DNA from: Gemmataceae bacterium
GTDB lineage: Bacteria; Planctomycetota; Planctomycetia; Gemmatales; Gemmataceae
Assembly: GCA_003136315.1 (NCBI GenBank)
Contig: PLDW01000112.1
Span: forward strand, 1-53,451
Length of the DNA stretch: 53,451 nucleotides
Direction of reading: 5' to 3'
A program made the translations under genes and the position numbers. Numbering within the stretch: position 1 is the stretch's first letter; the number at the start of each line of letters is the position of its first letter. The notes beneath the pieces are model-generated. The model had not been told where the DNA came from. It saw only the letters and a program-made list of their open reading frames with translations, and ran no database searches. This document shows, in pieces, positions 9,086 through 18,465 of the stretch.

Positions 9086-10003
9086 ATGCTCCTCTCCCCT
9101 TCTCGTCAGGGCCGACGTGGGTTCACGCTGATCGAGCTGCTGGTTGTGATCGCGATTATTGCGATCCTGATCGGCCTGCTCCTCCCCGCTGTTCAGAAAG
9201 TCCGTGAGGCTGCGGCCCGGTCCCAGTGTACGAACAACCTCAAACAGATGAGCCTCGGGACAATTAACTGTGCTGGCGAATATCAGGGGAAGCTTCCCCC
9301 CTCGATCGGGCTCTTTCCCAGCAATGGAACTCCGGCACAGGGCAATGGTGACGGTGGGATCTTCCTCCACATCGAACCCTTCGTCGAACAGCAGGGCGTT
9401 TACCAGGCATCCTTTGCCCAGCCAGAGCCGAACGATCGGAACGGTGGGTTGGGGGCTTACTCGGAGTGGGAGCCTTCGCAGCAGAATGCCCGGATCAAAA
9501 CGTACATCTGCCCGTCGGACTACACCCAGGCCAACAATCTGGGCGGCTACGGCAGCTATGGTGTGAATGGTCAGGTGTTCCGGCACAATTACAACTGGGG
9601 GAATGTTGGCCTCGCGATGTACCCAACAACCATCCAGGACGGCACCTCGAACACCCTCATGTACACGGAAAAGCTGGCCGTCTGCACCGGCACAACACCC
9701 AGTGGCGAGACGGGTGGCCCGTACACCAATAACTACTGGCCCGATTGGGGTCCGATCATCGCCTCTCCGGATTGCCCCGGCGGGTTCTGCGCCCCGACTG
9801 GTCCGCTGAATATCTTCCAAATGCAGCCACCAGGCAATCCCGCGGCATGCGTCGATTGGCGTGCGAGTTCTCCGCACGCGGGGGGCATCGTTGTGGCTCT
9901 GTTCGATGGCAGCACGCGATTTGTCAATAACAACGTCGATCCGAATACCTGGTGGTACATTTTCACCCCAGCGGGTGGCGAGATTCTCAGTAGCACCTTC
10001 TGA
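9086..10003 (+). CDS. DUF1559 pilin-like secreted protein
   Basis: A 305-residue member of the large planctomycete DUF1559 family. The N-terminus has the type IV prepilin cleavage and methylation motif ([19 protein letters not shown], about 11-29), so a prepilin peptidase should process it and export it as a pseudopilin-like envelope protein. AAARSQCTNNLKQ follows, as is usual. The family H-x9-DG signature is intact near residue 270 (HAGGIVVALFDG). Planctomycete genomes carry many copies; their exact role is unknown. A strong hairpin terminator lies 20 nt after the stop and a small lipoprotein gene follows. A second, truncated member is at the window end. Confidence 0.95.
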   Translation: MLLSPSRQGRRGFTLIELLVVIAIIAILIGLLLPAVQKVREAAARSQCTNNLKQMSLGTINCAGEYQGKLPPSIGLFPSNGTPAQGNGDGGIFLHIEPFVEQQGVYQASFAQPEPNDRNGGLGAYSEWEPSQQNARIKTYICPSDYTQANNLGGYGSYGVNGQVFRHNYNWGNVGLAMYPTTIQDGTSNTLMYTEKLAVCTGTTPSGETGGPYTNNYWPDWGPIIASPDCPGGFCAPTGPLNIFQMQPPGNPAACVDWRASSPHAGGIVVALFDGSTRFVNNNVDPNTWWYIFTPAGGEILSSTF

Positions 10004-10022
10004 GGTCAGCTGTACCTCGTGA

Positions 10023-10048
10023 ACCCGGCCGGAAGTTCCCGGCCGGGT
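10023..10048 (+). terminator. hairpin terminator after the DUF1559 gene
   Basis: ACCCGGCCGG (10023-10032) pairs perfectly with CCGGCCGGGT (10039-10048) around a 6-nt loop. It sits 20 nt after the stop. There is no T-run, but stem strength and location fit a transcription end or attenuation site before the lipoprotein gene. Confidence 0.65.
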
Positions 10049-10091
10049 GGGTTGATTCCATTTCTCGTTTGACACCAAGCAGGTGTTGACC

Positions 10092-10613
10092 ATGTGTCTC
10101 TCCTCTCCCCCGCAGATGGTCCGCTTGTGTTGTCTGCTTGTCGTGGCATTGGCGTCCTCTGTCCTTGCAGGCTGTGGTCGCCCGGTCGGGTCGGTGAGTG
10201 GGAAGGTGACGATCATGAACAAGCCCTTGAAGGGGGGGTATGTCACCTTCGTCAGTACGGATGGACAGCAAACCCATCCCGCGCAGATCAGCGAGGAGGG
10301 CACTTACAGCATCCCCAAAATCACCGCCGGACCCTACCAAATCTTGGTTGAGACCGCTTCGCTGGCTCCGCGGCCCGTTCCAATGTCAGCGAATAAGGGA
10401 ACCCCCAAAGGGGGTAAATTGGATGAGGGTACTGCGGTTCCCGAAGGATATCACCCGAGTAACGCCGCGGAGGCCTCGATCGCGAACGCGAACGCGAAGA
10501 ACGCCAAACGCTATGTTGCGATCCCGGCTCGCTACGCAGCGACCTCATCGTCGAATCTGACTTACGAAGTGGTCGGTGGCAATCAGACCTACAACATCGA
10601 ACTGGTGAACTGA
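10092..10613 (+). CDS. small lipoprotein with a carboxypeptidase-regulatory-like fold
   Basis: A 173-residue predicted lipoprotein. The signal peptide ends in a lipobox (LAGC, Cys about 25). The mature part (GSVSGKVTIMNKPLKGGYVTF, then GTYSIPKITAGPYQILVET) matches the beta-sandwich pattern of planctomycete transthyretin/carboxypeptidase-regulatory-like lipoproteins that commonly sit beside DUF1559 pilin-like genes. The ATG at 10092 is preferred to the GTG at 10083 because it gives a clean signal peptide. A frameshifted relative is at 52596-53080, again beside a DUF1559 gene. The function is unknown, and it probably sits on a membrane face in the envelope. Confidence 0.85.
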   Translation: MCLSSPPQMVRLCCLLVVALASSVLAGCGRPVGSVSGKVTIMNKPLKGGYVTFVSTDGQQTHPAQISEEGTYSIPKITAGPYQILVETASLAPRPVPMSANKGTPKGGKLDEGTAVPEGYHPSNAAEASIANANAKNAKRYVAIPARYAATSSSNLTYEVVGGNQTYNIELVN

Positions 10614-10648
10614 CCCGGGAACGGGTCACCCAGTTCCCCTTGATCGAC

Positions 10649-12031
10649 ATGGCAGAGTCTGGGATCACTTCGCTTGTCTCCCCGCCCTCCGTTCCAGACC
10701 GTTCACCCGGTCGGGTCTGGTGGGCGGTCGTGTTTGCATTGCGTCCGGTCCGTCTTGCGTATCGTCGTCCCCTCCGCGCGTTCCTGGTGTGCGGAGCCAT
10801 CCTGGTGGCAACCGCCGCGCTCCTGGTCGGGGGACTGCTGGCCTATTTTGAGTACCACCTGCGAGTTGCCCGACGGGAAGTGGACCTTGGGCACAATGCG
10901 GTCGCGACCCGACACCTCTGGTCCTGCCGGTGGGTGCGACCCGAGCAGCGAGAGGTGCTGCTTTTGGCGTCCCGCGTGGCTCGTCGCAGTGGTTCCTGGT
11001 CCGAATCCGAACTCCTCCTCGACCGTTATTGGGAGCGTTATGGAGACGACGAGGCGCTCGTCCTGGAACGGCTCCTCGATCGCGCAACGAGGGGCGACGT
11101 TGATAGTGCAGCCCCGCACCTTCTGAGCCGCATCGAGCAGGGTGGACCGGAGGCCAACCTTGCCCGCGAGGCCCTCATCACCGGTCTGGTGTACCGTTTC
11201 CGGTGGGCGGAGGCAGTGGGGCTTCTGGACAGTTGGCTTTCCCAGGCACCGGATACCACAACGGCCCTCCTCCTGCGTGGGAAACTCCAGGAACAGCGCC
11301 GGCAGACAAGCGAGGCTCTGCTCACCTACCGGCGGATGCTCGAACTCGACCCCGCACACGATGAGGCCCGGCTGCGTCTGGCAACGTTACTGTTGATACT
11401 CCGCCAGGGAGGGGAGGCGGCGACCCACCTGGGATATCTCCGACAAACGCTTCCGGACAACCCCATCATCCACACCCAGTGGGCGCAGGCGCTCGCCCTC
11501 CAGGGTCGGACGGCAGAGGCTCGTGCGGCACTCGACGACTGTCTCCGGGCTCATCCGGACCAACCCGCGGCCTTGACCGAACGTGGCCGGTTTGCACTGA
11601 CCGATGGAGATGACCGGGCGGCCGAAGAGTATTTCTCTCACGCCCTCCGACTCGATCCCGGCAACCTCGCGACCCGCAACCTGCACCTGATGGTTCTTGT
11701 CCGGAGTGGTAAGACGGCTGAGGCGGACAAAGAACGGGTCCGTATTGCGACTCTGGAGGCGGATGGGGAACGGATCGATAAGCTGATTTCCGGCCCGCTC
11801 CAGAACACACCCAACGACCCGGCGGTCCATCATGAGATCGGAATGATCGCCCTCCGGGCGGGCCAGCCAATCGAAGCGTTGCGTTGGTTCCAGAGTTCCC
11901 TCCAGGTCGGTCCGAATTACTTGCCGACACACCAGATTCTCGCGACCTACTACCACGAGACGGGAAATCCGGTTCTTGCCGCCAAACATCGGGCGATCAG
12001 CCAGCGGCTGAGCGCGCCGAAAGGGCCGTAA
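10649..12031 (+). CDS. membrane-anchored TPR protein
   Basis: A 460-residue protein with one N-terminal membrane helix (about 48-70, FLVCGAILVATAALLVGGLL) and then a long array of tetratricopeptide-like helical pairs. Recognisable TPR repeats (EALLTYRRMLELDPAHDEAR, then AEEYFSHALRLDPGNLATRN) give a superhelical protein-binding surface, probably periplasmic. The next two genes are also membrane-anchored and TPR-bearing, spaced 25 and 124 nt, so the three may form one complex. The ATG at 10649 is preferred to the TTG at 10640. Partners are unknown. Confidence 0.85.
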   Translation: MAESGITSLVSPPSVPDRSPGRVWWAVVFALRPVRLAYRRPLRAFLVCGAILVATAALLVGGLLAYFEYHLRVARREVDLGHNAVATRHLWSCRWVRPEQREVLLLASRVARRSGSWSESELLLDRYWERYGDDEALVLERLLDRATRGDVDSAAPHLLSRIEQGGPEANLAREALITGLVYRFRWAEAVGLLDSWLSQAPDTTTALLLRGKLQEQRRQTSEALLTYRRMLELDPAHDEARLRLATLLLILRQGGEAATHLGYLRQTLPDNPIIHTQWAQALALQGRTAEARAALDDCLRAHPDQPAALTERGRFALTDGDDRAAEEYFSHALRLDPGNLATRNLHLMVLVRSGKTAEADKERVRIATLEADGERIDKLISGPLQNTPNDPAVHHEIGMIALRAGQPIEALRWFQSSLQVGPNYLPTHQILATYYHETGNPVLAAKHRAISQRLSAPKGP

Positions 12032-12056
12032 TCTGGCCAGTCACGGAGCATCCCGA

Positions 12057-13391
12057 GTGTCGATTCTGAGGATCTTGCGACCCCGTCGGAGTTGGTTGAC
12101 CATCGCGGCGGTCGCGCTGGCGTGTGGGCTCGCTGCTCCTCAGCTCTGGGCCTGGGCACACCTCCGCCTGGCTCAGGCCGCTGTCGCCGCATCAGACACC
12201 AATGCCGCCCAGGTGAGCGTGGCGGTCTGTCTGGGAGTGTGGCCGGACCGGGTCGATGTCCACCTGATCGCCAGTCGAGCGGCACGCCAGGCAGGTGAGT
12301 TTGAGCAGGCGGATCGCGAACTGCGCACCTGCCAGAAACTGAATGGGGGGAGTTCAGACGAGATTGCGTTTGAGTGGGCCTTGCTCCAGGCAGCGGCTGG
12401 GAATGTGCGCGAGGTCGAGGATTTTCTCCAGGCGAAAGTCGAGAGGGATCCGCGCCTGGGTCCGATCGTGTGGGAATCGCTTGTGGAAGGCTATTTGAGG
12501 GTGTTTCGGACGATCGATGCGATGGCGACCGTCGACCACTGGCTCGGGCAGGATCCGGAAAACCTCCGCGCTCTCGAATTGAGGGGGATGACGTTTGTCA
12601 TCGGGAAGGGGGTGAAGCGGGGGTCCGACGATCTTCGGCGGGTTGTTGAGAGAGATCCTAACCGGCTCACAGCGCGGGCACAACTGGTACGGTGTCTGCT
12701 GGATCTGGGCGGTTACAAGGAGGCCACAACCCACCTGGAATGGCTGGCTCGGGACCGGCCTGATGACCCGGAGGTATTGGCCCGTTTAGCCCGCTGCCGG
12801 ATCATGCTGGACAGTCGAGAGGAGGCCCGCCAGGCACTCGATGCCGCCCTCGCCGTCGACCCCGACCACGGGCTGGCCCTCCGGACCTATGGCCAACTGG
12901 CCCTCCTCGAATCACAGCCTGCGGAAGCCGAGAGGTGGCTCCGTCGAGCCGTGGCGTCGTTCCCGAACGACTACCAAACCCAGTTCATGCTGGTCCGCGC
13001 GCTCATCCAACAGGGGAAGCAGAGCGAAGCGGTCGCCCAGTTACGGATCACCGAGGAGGTGAAGGATCGGGCGGAGCGAGTCGGCGAGTTACAGAGCCGA
13101 AAACTGGGCGAGCAACCTCTCGATCCGGCCTTGCATGTGGAAATGGCGCTCATTCTGTTTCGGACGGGACAGCCAGCGGAGGCCGAGCGCTGGCTATTCA
13201 GTGCTCTGAGCCTCGATCCGGACTTCGCACCGGCCCACGCCGCCCTGGCCGATCATTACGAACGAACCGGTGACAAGGCGCGGGCTGCCGAGCATCGCAG
13301 ACGGGTTGCTGATGTGGCGATTCAGAATCGCCCGCAGATTCAGAATGGGCCGCAGAGGACGCAGACTTCGACGCAGATAAAATCCAGATAA
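12057..13391 (+). CDS. membrane-anchored TPR protein, C-terminus made of repeat DNA
   Basis: A 444-residue paralogue-like neighbour of the preceding gene. It starts at a GTG and has an N-terminal membrane helix (about 12-32, SWLTIAAVALACGLAAPQLW) followed by TPR-like repeats (AEAERWLFSALSLDPDFAPAH among the last). Roughly the last 20 codons, beginning around RPQIQNGPQRTQ, lie inside one arm of a 55-bp inverted repeat. This tail is therefore probably acquired rather than ancestral. It likely acts with the adjacent TPR proteins at 10649 and 13516, but the role is unknown. Confidence 0.85.
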   Translation: MSILRILRPRRSWLTIAAVALACGLAAPQLWAWAHLRLAQAAVAASDTNAAQVSVAVCLGVWPDRVDVHLIASRAARQAGEFEQADRELRTCQKLNGGSSDEIAFEWALLQAAAGNVREVEDFLQAKVERDPRLGPIVWESLVEGYLRVFRTIDAMATVDHWLGQDPENLRALELRGMTFVIGKGVKRGSDDLRRVVERDPNRLTARAQLVRCLLDLGGYKEATTHLEWLARDRPDDPEVLARLARCRIMLDSREEARQALDAALAVDPDHGLALRTYGQLALLESQPAEAERWLRRAVASFPNDYQTQFMLVRALIQQGKQSEAVAQLRITEEVKDRAERVGELQSRKLGEQPLDPALHVEMALILFRTGQPAEAERWLFSALSLDPDFAPAHAALADHYERTGDKARAAEHRRRVADVAIQNRPQIQNGPQRTQTSTQIKSR

Positions 13392-13467
13392 GACAGAGTT
13401 GGTTTTGATCAAGATTTTATCTGCGTCGAAGTCTGCGTCCTCTGCGGCCCATTCTGAATCTGCGGGC
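13330..13467. repeat. 55-bp perfect inverted repeat over the TPR gene 3' end
   Basis: Arms 13330-13384 and 13413-13467 are exact reverse complements by base-by-base reading, with a 28-nt loop (13385-13412). The left arm encodes the last residues of the TPR protein and its stop lies in the loop. CGCAGA/TCTGCG motifs recur within each arm. As RNA it would form a very strong hairpin, and it may act as a terminator. Its length and motif reuse suggest a dispersed palindromic element. Confidence 0.95.
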
Positions 13468-13515
13468 CATTTCGTCTGACCGACAGGTTGGTTCTTCCTT
13501 TGCCAGAGACTCTGA

Positions 13516-16500
13516 ATGCCAACGCCTCCCGAGACTACACCGGCAACGCGAAGATCGCCGGCTGGCATTGGGTGGGCAGGCCGAGTTGATCTCCTCCTTC
13601 TTGCTCTGGTCCTCGGGTTTGCGTTCCTGGCGGCATCGTTCACGGCCCGTAACTCCGACCTGTGGCTCCACCTGGCAACGGGCCGCCTCCTCGCCCACGG
13701 GGACTACACTTTTGGAGTCGACCCTTTTGCCTACACCACCCGGAACATCTACTGGGCCAATCATGCCTGGCTGTTCGACCTGGGGTTGTACACTGCCAAC
13801 TCGTTTGTCGGTGGGGCCGGTTTGGTGATTTTGAAGGGCCTGGGGATCGCCACCCTCGCCGCCGTCATGCTCCGAACATCTCGGGCCACAACACACGTCT
13901 GGATGGCTGCGGCCTGCACACTCCTTGCTGTGCTGGCGATGAGTCCGCGATTGATCCTTCAGCCCGCGTGTTTGTCGATTCTTCTCCTGGCGGTGTGCGT
14001 GGAACTCCTTCGCATCGGGGGTCGGGCCTATCGAGCTGTTCCCGTGTTGATCGCTCTTTGGGTGAACCTGGATGGGTGGTTTGTCCTCGGCCCGATTGTT
14101 GTTGCACTGTTTTGGGTCGGCCGTCGTCTCGAATCGGACGTCCCTGTCAATTCGCCCCTTCCGGTATGGTTGTTGCCTGCATGTCTACTTGCTTGCCTCC
14201 TCAGTCCCCATCACATCCACGGCTTCACCCTGCCTCCCGAGCTTTCCCCGGCAGTCTGGAGAAGTGAAATGCCTGACGACCCTCGGCTGGCCGGTCTCTT
14301 CGCGTCCCCGTGGCGACTCGCTTCCTTCGGCCCTGCCGGCGGGTCCAGCCTGGCCGCCTGGGCATTCGTTACCCTACTCGTCGTGGGAGTCGGATCGTTC
14401 CTCGTCAACCTCCGATCTCTCCGAACCTGGCGGGGACCGGTGTGGCTGGTGTTCGCAGCGCTGGCAGCGTGGCAGGTCCGGCTCATCCCATTCTTCGCAG
14501 CGGTCGCGGGACCGATCACGTCAATGAACTTCGGCGAAATGTTGGGTTCGCGGTTTCCAAACCGGACTGGGCGCGGCCTGACGGGACTGGCCGCAGGGAC
14601 ATTGTTGGTGCTCGGCTGGTTGGGGTGTCTCCAGGGGTTTTCGAGCCGAGACCGGGCCGCTGCGTGGGCGGTCTACACCGACCCCTCGCTGGAAAAGATG
14701 GCTCGCGAACTTGCTCGCTGGCGGGCTGAGGGGATTCTCCCGGCGACTAGACACGTTGCCGAGTTACATCCGGATGTAGCCCACTACATGGTCTGGTTCT
14801 GTCCCGGGGAGAAGGTGTTCCTTGATTCGCGTCTGACGCTCTTCACGTCTGTTGCGGCCGACTACCTCCGAGTGGCGCAGGGGTTTGGGATCGTTCCGGA
14901 GGAGTCCCGCCCGGATGGCCGTTCGTGGGACTCGGTGTTCCGAGACAACGAGATTGTGGTTGCGGTTCTCTTCGATCCAGACGGCCGCAGGTACGCAGAC
15001 GGATTGTGGCATGTGAAAACCCGAGCGGATCAATGGAAGATCCTGCGCGTGGAGGGCGCGGCGGTCATCGTTGCGCCGAATGGAGAGGGCTACTACCGGC
15101 CGTCGGTCGAACCCTTCAATCCGGACCGCGAGGCGTTTGGCCGAACAGGAAACCCCGCCGCGCTGGCTGAGGGCCCGCAGTCACTCCCTGAGCCGGCCGA
15201 GTGGTGGAACGGGTTCACACGCCGCCCGCGAGTGGACTCCGCTGAGGCCGGGGCCGCCGGGGTGTATCTCCGTCTGTTCCCGGTTGCCCCCTCCCGGCAA
15301 GACCAGCCAACCAAGATCGCCGGTGTAGGTCGCTCGCCTGCTTTACCTCTTCTCGCCATCCGGGCTGGCCGGGCGGCCGTGGTAAACGATCCCGCGGATT
15401 CGGCCGCCTGGTTCGCGCTCGGTCGGGCGTATCTGGATCTCGGCCGGGGCACCTGGGAGGCCGACACTCAACCCGGGCTCTCGCTTCTCGGGCCGCTCCG
15501 ACACGTTCAGACGGTCGCAGCTTTTCATCAGGTGACGCTGCTGGATCCGAGCTATTTTCCGGCCCACGATCTCCTCGCCAATGTGTTCGCAGAGCGGCAA
15601 TACCACGATCTGTCGCTGCGTCATCGTGAGACCCATCTGCGGCTCGTCCGACGGGCTGGCCGGCTGCCCGGAGAAACCCCGGCCGAGTTTGCTGCGCGGT
15701 TGGCTCCCCTGGAAGCCGCCGTGGAACAACTGGAGCGCGTGGTCCAGGATGGTGAAAACCGGTTCCTCGTCCATACCTACGCCTCTGCGGGAGATCCCCT
15801 CGCCCGGGCGCGAGTGGCTTTGCAATATGGATTGGTCGCGAAGGCGCAAGACGTTCTCCTCAAGTCGCACCCCGATCTGTACGGGGCCGAAGGAGTCGCA
15901 CTTCTCCTGCGCATCCTGGTTCAGACCGGCCAGGTGGACGAAGCCCGGGTTCTCCTCGAACGGGAGGAACTTGTGCGAAACCCCAGCGCACTTGGGCAAT
16001 ACCAGTTACCCGGTGGGACGTGGGAAGGCAGGGTGTGGGAATACCGTCTTTCGGCGTATAACTGGTACGAACTCTGCCAGGCGGCCAGCTCGGGGCGATA
16101 TAATCGCGCCGCAACGGCGCTGGAACGCCTCGGGAGTCGGCTCGAACGGGAACAGGCCGCGCTCGTTCCGCAGGTGCGATCGATACTCGCACGCCAGATT
16201 GGTTCGGAAGTCGGATTATCGGCTCCACCGGGCTCACCACTGGCGCGGATGCACGTTGGTCGGGAGCGTGGTCGCTTGATCGGATACGCTGCCGACGCAG
16301 TGTTCCTGGGTATCCAGCGGGCCGACCTGCATACAATCGGGGGGCTCCTTCTCGCCGAGCAGGGCAACCCGACCGCAGCATTGACAGAGTTCGAGCGAGC
16401 GATGGAGCTATACACTCGTGCCGAATCTGTTGCCAAGTCCCCTCCCGGTCGTGACGTGGCGATAAAATACCGTGATGCCATCCGTCGTGATTCGCGCTGA
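13516..16500 (+). CDS. large polytopic membrane protein with TPR-like C-terminal half
   Basis: A 994-residue protein. The N-terminal part (about residues 20-380) has about nine hydrophobic helices. Motifs such as NSDLWLHLATGR, DPFAYTTR and WANHAWLFDLGLY resemble loops of GT-C/PMT-like glycosyltransferase-fold membrane proteins, where acidic and His residues near the outer face are important. The C-terminal part is soluble and TPR-like, probably outside the cytoplasm. It follows two membrane-anchored TPR genes and may share their complex. I cannot tell whether it is a transferase: no lipid-sugar binding motif is certain. The start is the ATG at 13516, just past the long inverted repeat. Confidence 0.8.
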   Translation: MPTPPETTPATRRSPAGIGWAGRVDLLLLALVLGFAFLAASFTARNSDLWLHLATGRLLAHGDYTFGVDPFAYTTRNIYWANHAWLFDLGLYTANSFVGGAGLVILKGLGIATLAAVMLRTSRATTHVWMAAACTLLAVLAMSPRLILQPACLSILLLAVCVELLRIGGRAYRAVPVLIALWVNLDGWFVLGPIVVALFWVGRRLESDVPVNSPLPVWLLPACLLACLLSPHHIHGFTLPPELSPAVWRSEMPDDPRLAGLFASPWRLASFGPAGGSSLAAWAFVTLLVVGVGSFLVNLRSLRTWRGPVWLVFAALAAWQVRLIPFFAAVAGPITSMNFGEMLGSRFPNRTGRGLTGLAAGTLLVLGWLGCLQGFSSRDRAAAWAVYTDPSLEKMARELARWRAEGILPATRHVAELHPDVAHYMVWFCPGEKVFLDSRLTLFTSVAADYLRVAQGFGIVPEESRPDGRSWDSVFRDNEIVVAVLFDPDGRRYADGLWHVKTRADQWKILRVEGAAVIVAPNGEGYYRPSVEPFNPDREAFGRTGNPAALAEGPQSLPEPAEWWNGFTRRPRVDSAEAGAAGVYLRLFPVAPSRQDQPTKIAGVGRSPALPLLAIRAGRAAVVNDPADSAAWFALGRAYLDLGRGTWEADTQPGLSLLGPLRHVQTVAAFHQVTLLDPSYFPAHDLLANVFAERQYHDLSLRHRETHLRLVRRAGRLPGETPAEFAARLAPLEAAVEQLERVVQDGENRFLVHTYASAGDPLARARVALQYGLVAKAQDVLLKSHPDLYGAEGVALLLRILVQTGQVDEARVLLEREELVRNPSALGQYQLPGGTWEGRVWEYRLSAYNWYELCQAASSGRYNRAATALERLGSRLEREQAALVPQVRSILARQIGSEVGLSAPPGSPLARMHVGRERGRLIGYAADAVFLGIQRADLHTIGGLLLAEQGNPTAALTEFERAMELYTRAESVAKSPPGRDVAIKYRDAIRRDSR

Positions 16501-16864
16501 CCGTTCACCGCAGGCTGATCCCGACCCTTCCAGGCAACGTCGTCAACGATCCTTCGGCCTGGACTCGTGAAAACGGCCTCTCAGGCCGAAGATTCGGATC
16601 GCACGCCCAATCCCGGTGGTGTTCCTGGACGAGTTCTTACCAATCCCCAGACCAGCTCAATAAGGCGAAGATGTTGCAAACCGTTAACAAACGTAACCCC
16701 AGTTCCGGTCGGAGGAGAACTCTATCCTGAAATTTCCACATTCGTGGTATTTCGGGCTGTTCCACTTTGCGCCGGGACGGTAATTACTAATCTTTATAGG
16801 TTGGGGTTTAATCCCGGACCTACCCCCCCCTCAACCCCTCGCCCCCTCGCGGGAGGATCGGGAA
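16501..16864. other. leader region of the first thioester-type gene
   Basis: No gene is seen. The last 60 nt, a C-rich tract followed by GCGGGAGGATCGGG, resemble the leader of the second paralogue (C-rich, then GCGGGAGGTCC at about 18453-18463), so the ribosome site region seems conserved between the two copies. Confidence 0.4.
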
Positions 16865-18070
16865 ATGACTCCTCGACGCACAGACCGGCGCAAGCGCCAT
16901 CCCATCCGGCGACTCGCGGCAACAGCCGTTGTCGGGCTCCTCGATCCTGGCTCGGCGTTTGGCCAAAACCCCGAAGTGATCGCGACCTACCAGGGGCTGG
17001 ATGGTCGGGCGAATTTCGCCTTTAAGCTGAAGGATCAAAGCCACACTCGCCCGGTCGGGTTGCTCAACTGGGTCATCCCGGACGATCAGTTCAGTACGGC
17101 CGGGCTGCCTCGAACCTTCCCCGCCTTCTGCGCCGAGCCTCTCGTTGGCGTCACGGCAGGAAACACCTACCGGTTCGATCTTCAGAACCCGGAAGACCCA
17201 GCTGCGTATGGGTTGCCCAACACCGAAGCCGGGCAAAAAGAAGCAAAACTCCGCGGCGTCTACATCCGCGAGTTATTTGGCCGCTACTATCTGACCTCTG
17301 TCAACGCGACCACACCCGACGCTGCGCGTGCTTTCCAGGTCGCTCTGTGGGAGATCGCGTTTGAGACCCAGTTGCCGGCCGACCTCGATCCGGCCGCAGC
17401 AAAGTTCAACCTGTTCAACGGAACGTTCCAGGCGGACTATCCGAACCCGGGCCAGGCCCCGACGTTCGTTTCCACCGCCCAGACCTACCTCACCGGTCTG
17501 ACCGGAAATGACACACTCTTTTATGGCCCGGGACTGGCCGGATACGAACTCGTCCGTTTGAATGGGCTCCCCAACGCGGCGGGTGTGGTGGCCCAAGACC
17601 AGTACGCTCTGCGAATGGCGCTTGGCGGAGCCGCGCTCGGCCCAGCAGGAACCACGGCGGGCGGTCTCGCAGGTGGGATTGGAGGACTCGGTGGCGGCAT
17701 CGGTGGCGGTGGCGGCGGGTTCGGCGGCATCGGTTTTGGGGGAGTCGCTCCGGCACTCGCGGGAATCGGAGCGGGAGGGGGGTCAGGTTCCTCGTCACCA
17801 CCCACCACGACCACCTCGTCAAGCCCACCAACCTCACCGCCCACCACAACCACCGGGGGAAGCCCCCCGACCTCTCCGCCCACCAACACAATCCCCCCAA
17901 CCTCGCCGCCACCCCCTGGGCTGCCACCTGGGCCGCCTCCCCCACCTCCGATGCAATTCGTGCCCCCAACGAATCCGGTGCCGGGTCCGTCCGGGGTAAT
18001 TCTCGGAGGAATCGCCGCGATGGCTCTCGCCGGGCGCAGGAGTCTGAAGCGAGTCTTCAGCCCCAAGTAG
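16865..18070 (+). CDS. putative thioester-domain surface protein, copy 1
   Basis: A 401-residue exported protein with a basic signal peptide ending near residue 33. The N-terminal domain (about 35-255) carries TFPAFCAEP with Cys89 and AFQVALWEI with Gln158. This spacing and context fit the Cys and Gln that form the internal thioester in TED-type adhesins, which bind covalently to surface amines. A glycine-rich segment and a Thr/Ser/Pro-rich stalk (about 265-365) follow. The C-terminus is VPGPSG, then a hydrophobic helix, then basic RRSLKR, like a PEP-CTERM-type sorting tail. A paralogue follows at 18466. The thioester assignment is by motif reading; no exosortase is in the window. Confidence 0.75.
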   Translation: MTPRRTDRRKRHPIRRLAATAVVGLLDPGSAFGQNPEVIATYQGLDGRANFAFKLKDQSHTRPVGLLNWVIPDDQFSTAGLPRTFPAFCAEPLVGVTAGNTYRFDLQNPEDPAAYGLPNTEAGQKEAKLRGVYIRELFGRYYLTSVNATTPDAARAFQVALWEIAFETQLPADLDPAAAKFNLFNGTFQADYPNPGQAPTFVSTAQTYLTGLTGNDTLFYGPGLAGYELVRLNGLPNAAGVVAQDQYALRMALGGAALGPAGTTAGGLAGGIGGLGGGIGGGGGGFGGIGFGGVAPALAGIGAGGGSGSSSPPTTTTSSSPPTSPPTTTTGGSPPTSPPTNTIPPTSPPPPGLPPGPPPPPPMQFVPPTNPVPGPSGVILGGIAAMALAGRRSLKRVFSPK

Positions 18071-18465
18071 TGAGAGAGTCACTGGTTGCACCCAATTGAG
18101 TTTCGCCCGAGAGGACCAAGTTGCCCGTCAGTTTGTGGATCTCTCCTCCACAAGCTGGCTTCAAGAAGACTTGATGCTCCTCTCCGCAGATTCGGAGTTT
18201 TGAGACCCGTCGCACGAACTCCTCCCATTTTCTCACCGACCCCCCATCACAACTGGAATTCCCTCTCGCAACGTGCAGGCGGTTGCCGATGATTTACAGG
18301 TGGTAAGCGGTTCGGTTGAGCCCGTAACTGCGGTACGAATTATGATTCGGAATCACGTTTCGGACTTTTCTTCGGCCAGTTCGAGAGCTAACTTCAATCC
18401 CTAAGCTTTCGGGGTATCCCCTCATACCCCACCCAGCACCCTCGCGCCGTCCGCGGGAGGTCCAT
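18071..18465. other. intergenic region between the two thioester-type genes
   Basis: No convincing gene is seen. The region ends with a C-rich tract and GCGGGAGGTCC just before the GTG start of copy 2, like the leader of copy 1, so copy 2 probably has its own promoter here. Confidence 0.4.

Noticed and set aside
8611-9087. 158-codon minus-strand frame
   Set aside because: Basic, repetitive composition with no domain; overlaps the unknown plus-strand gene.
9068-10303. 411-codon minus-strand frame over the DUF1559 gene
   Set aside because: The plus strand encodes the prepilin and H-x9-DG motifs; the antisense frame shows no domain.
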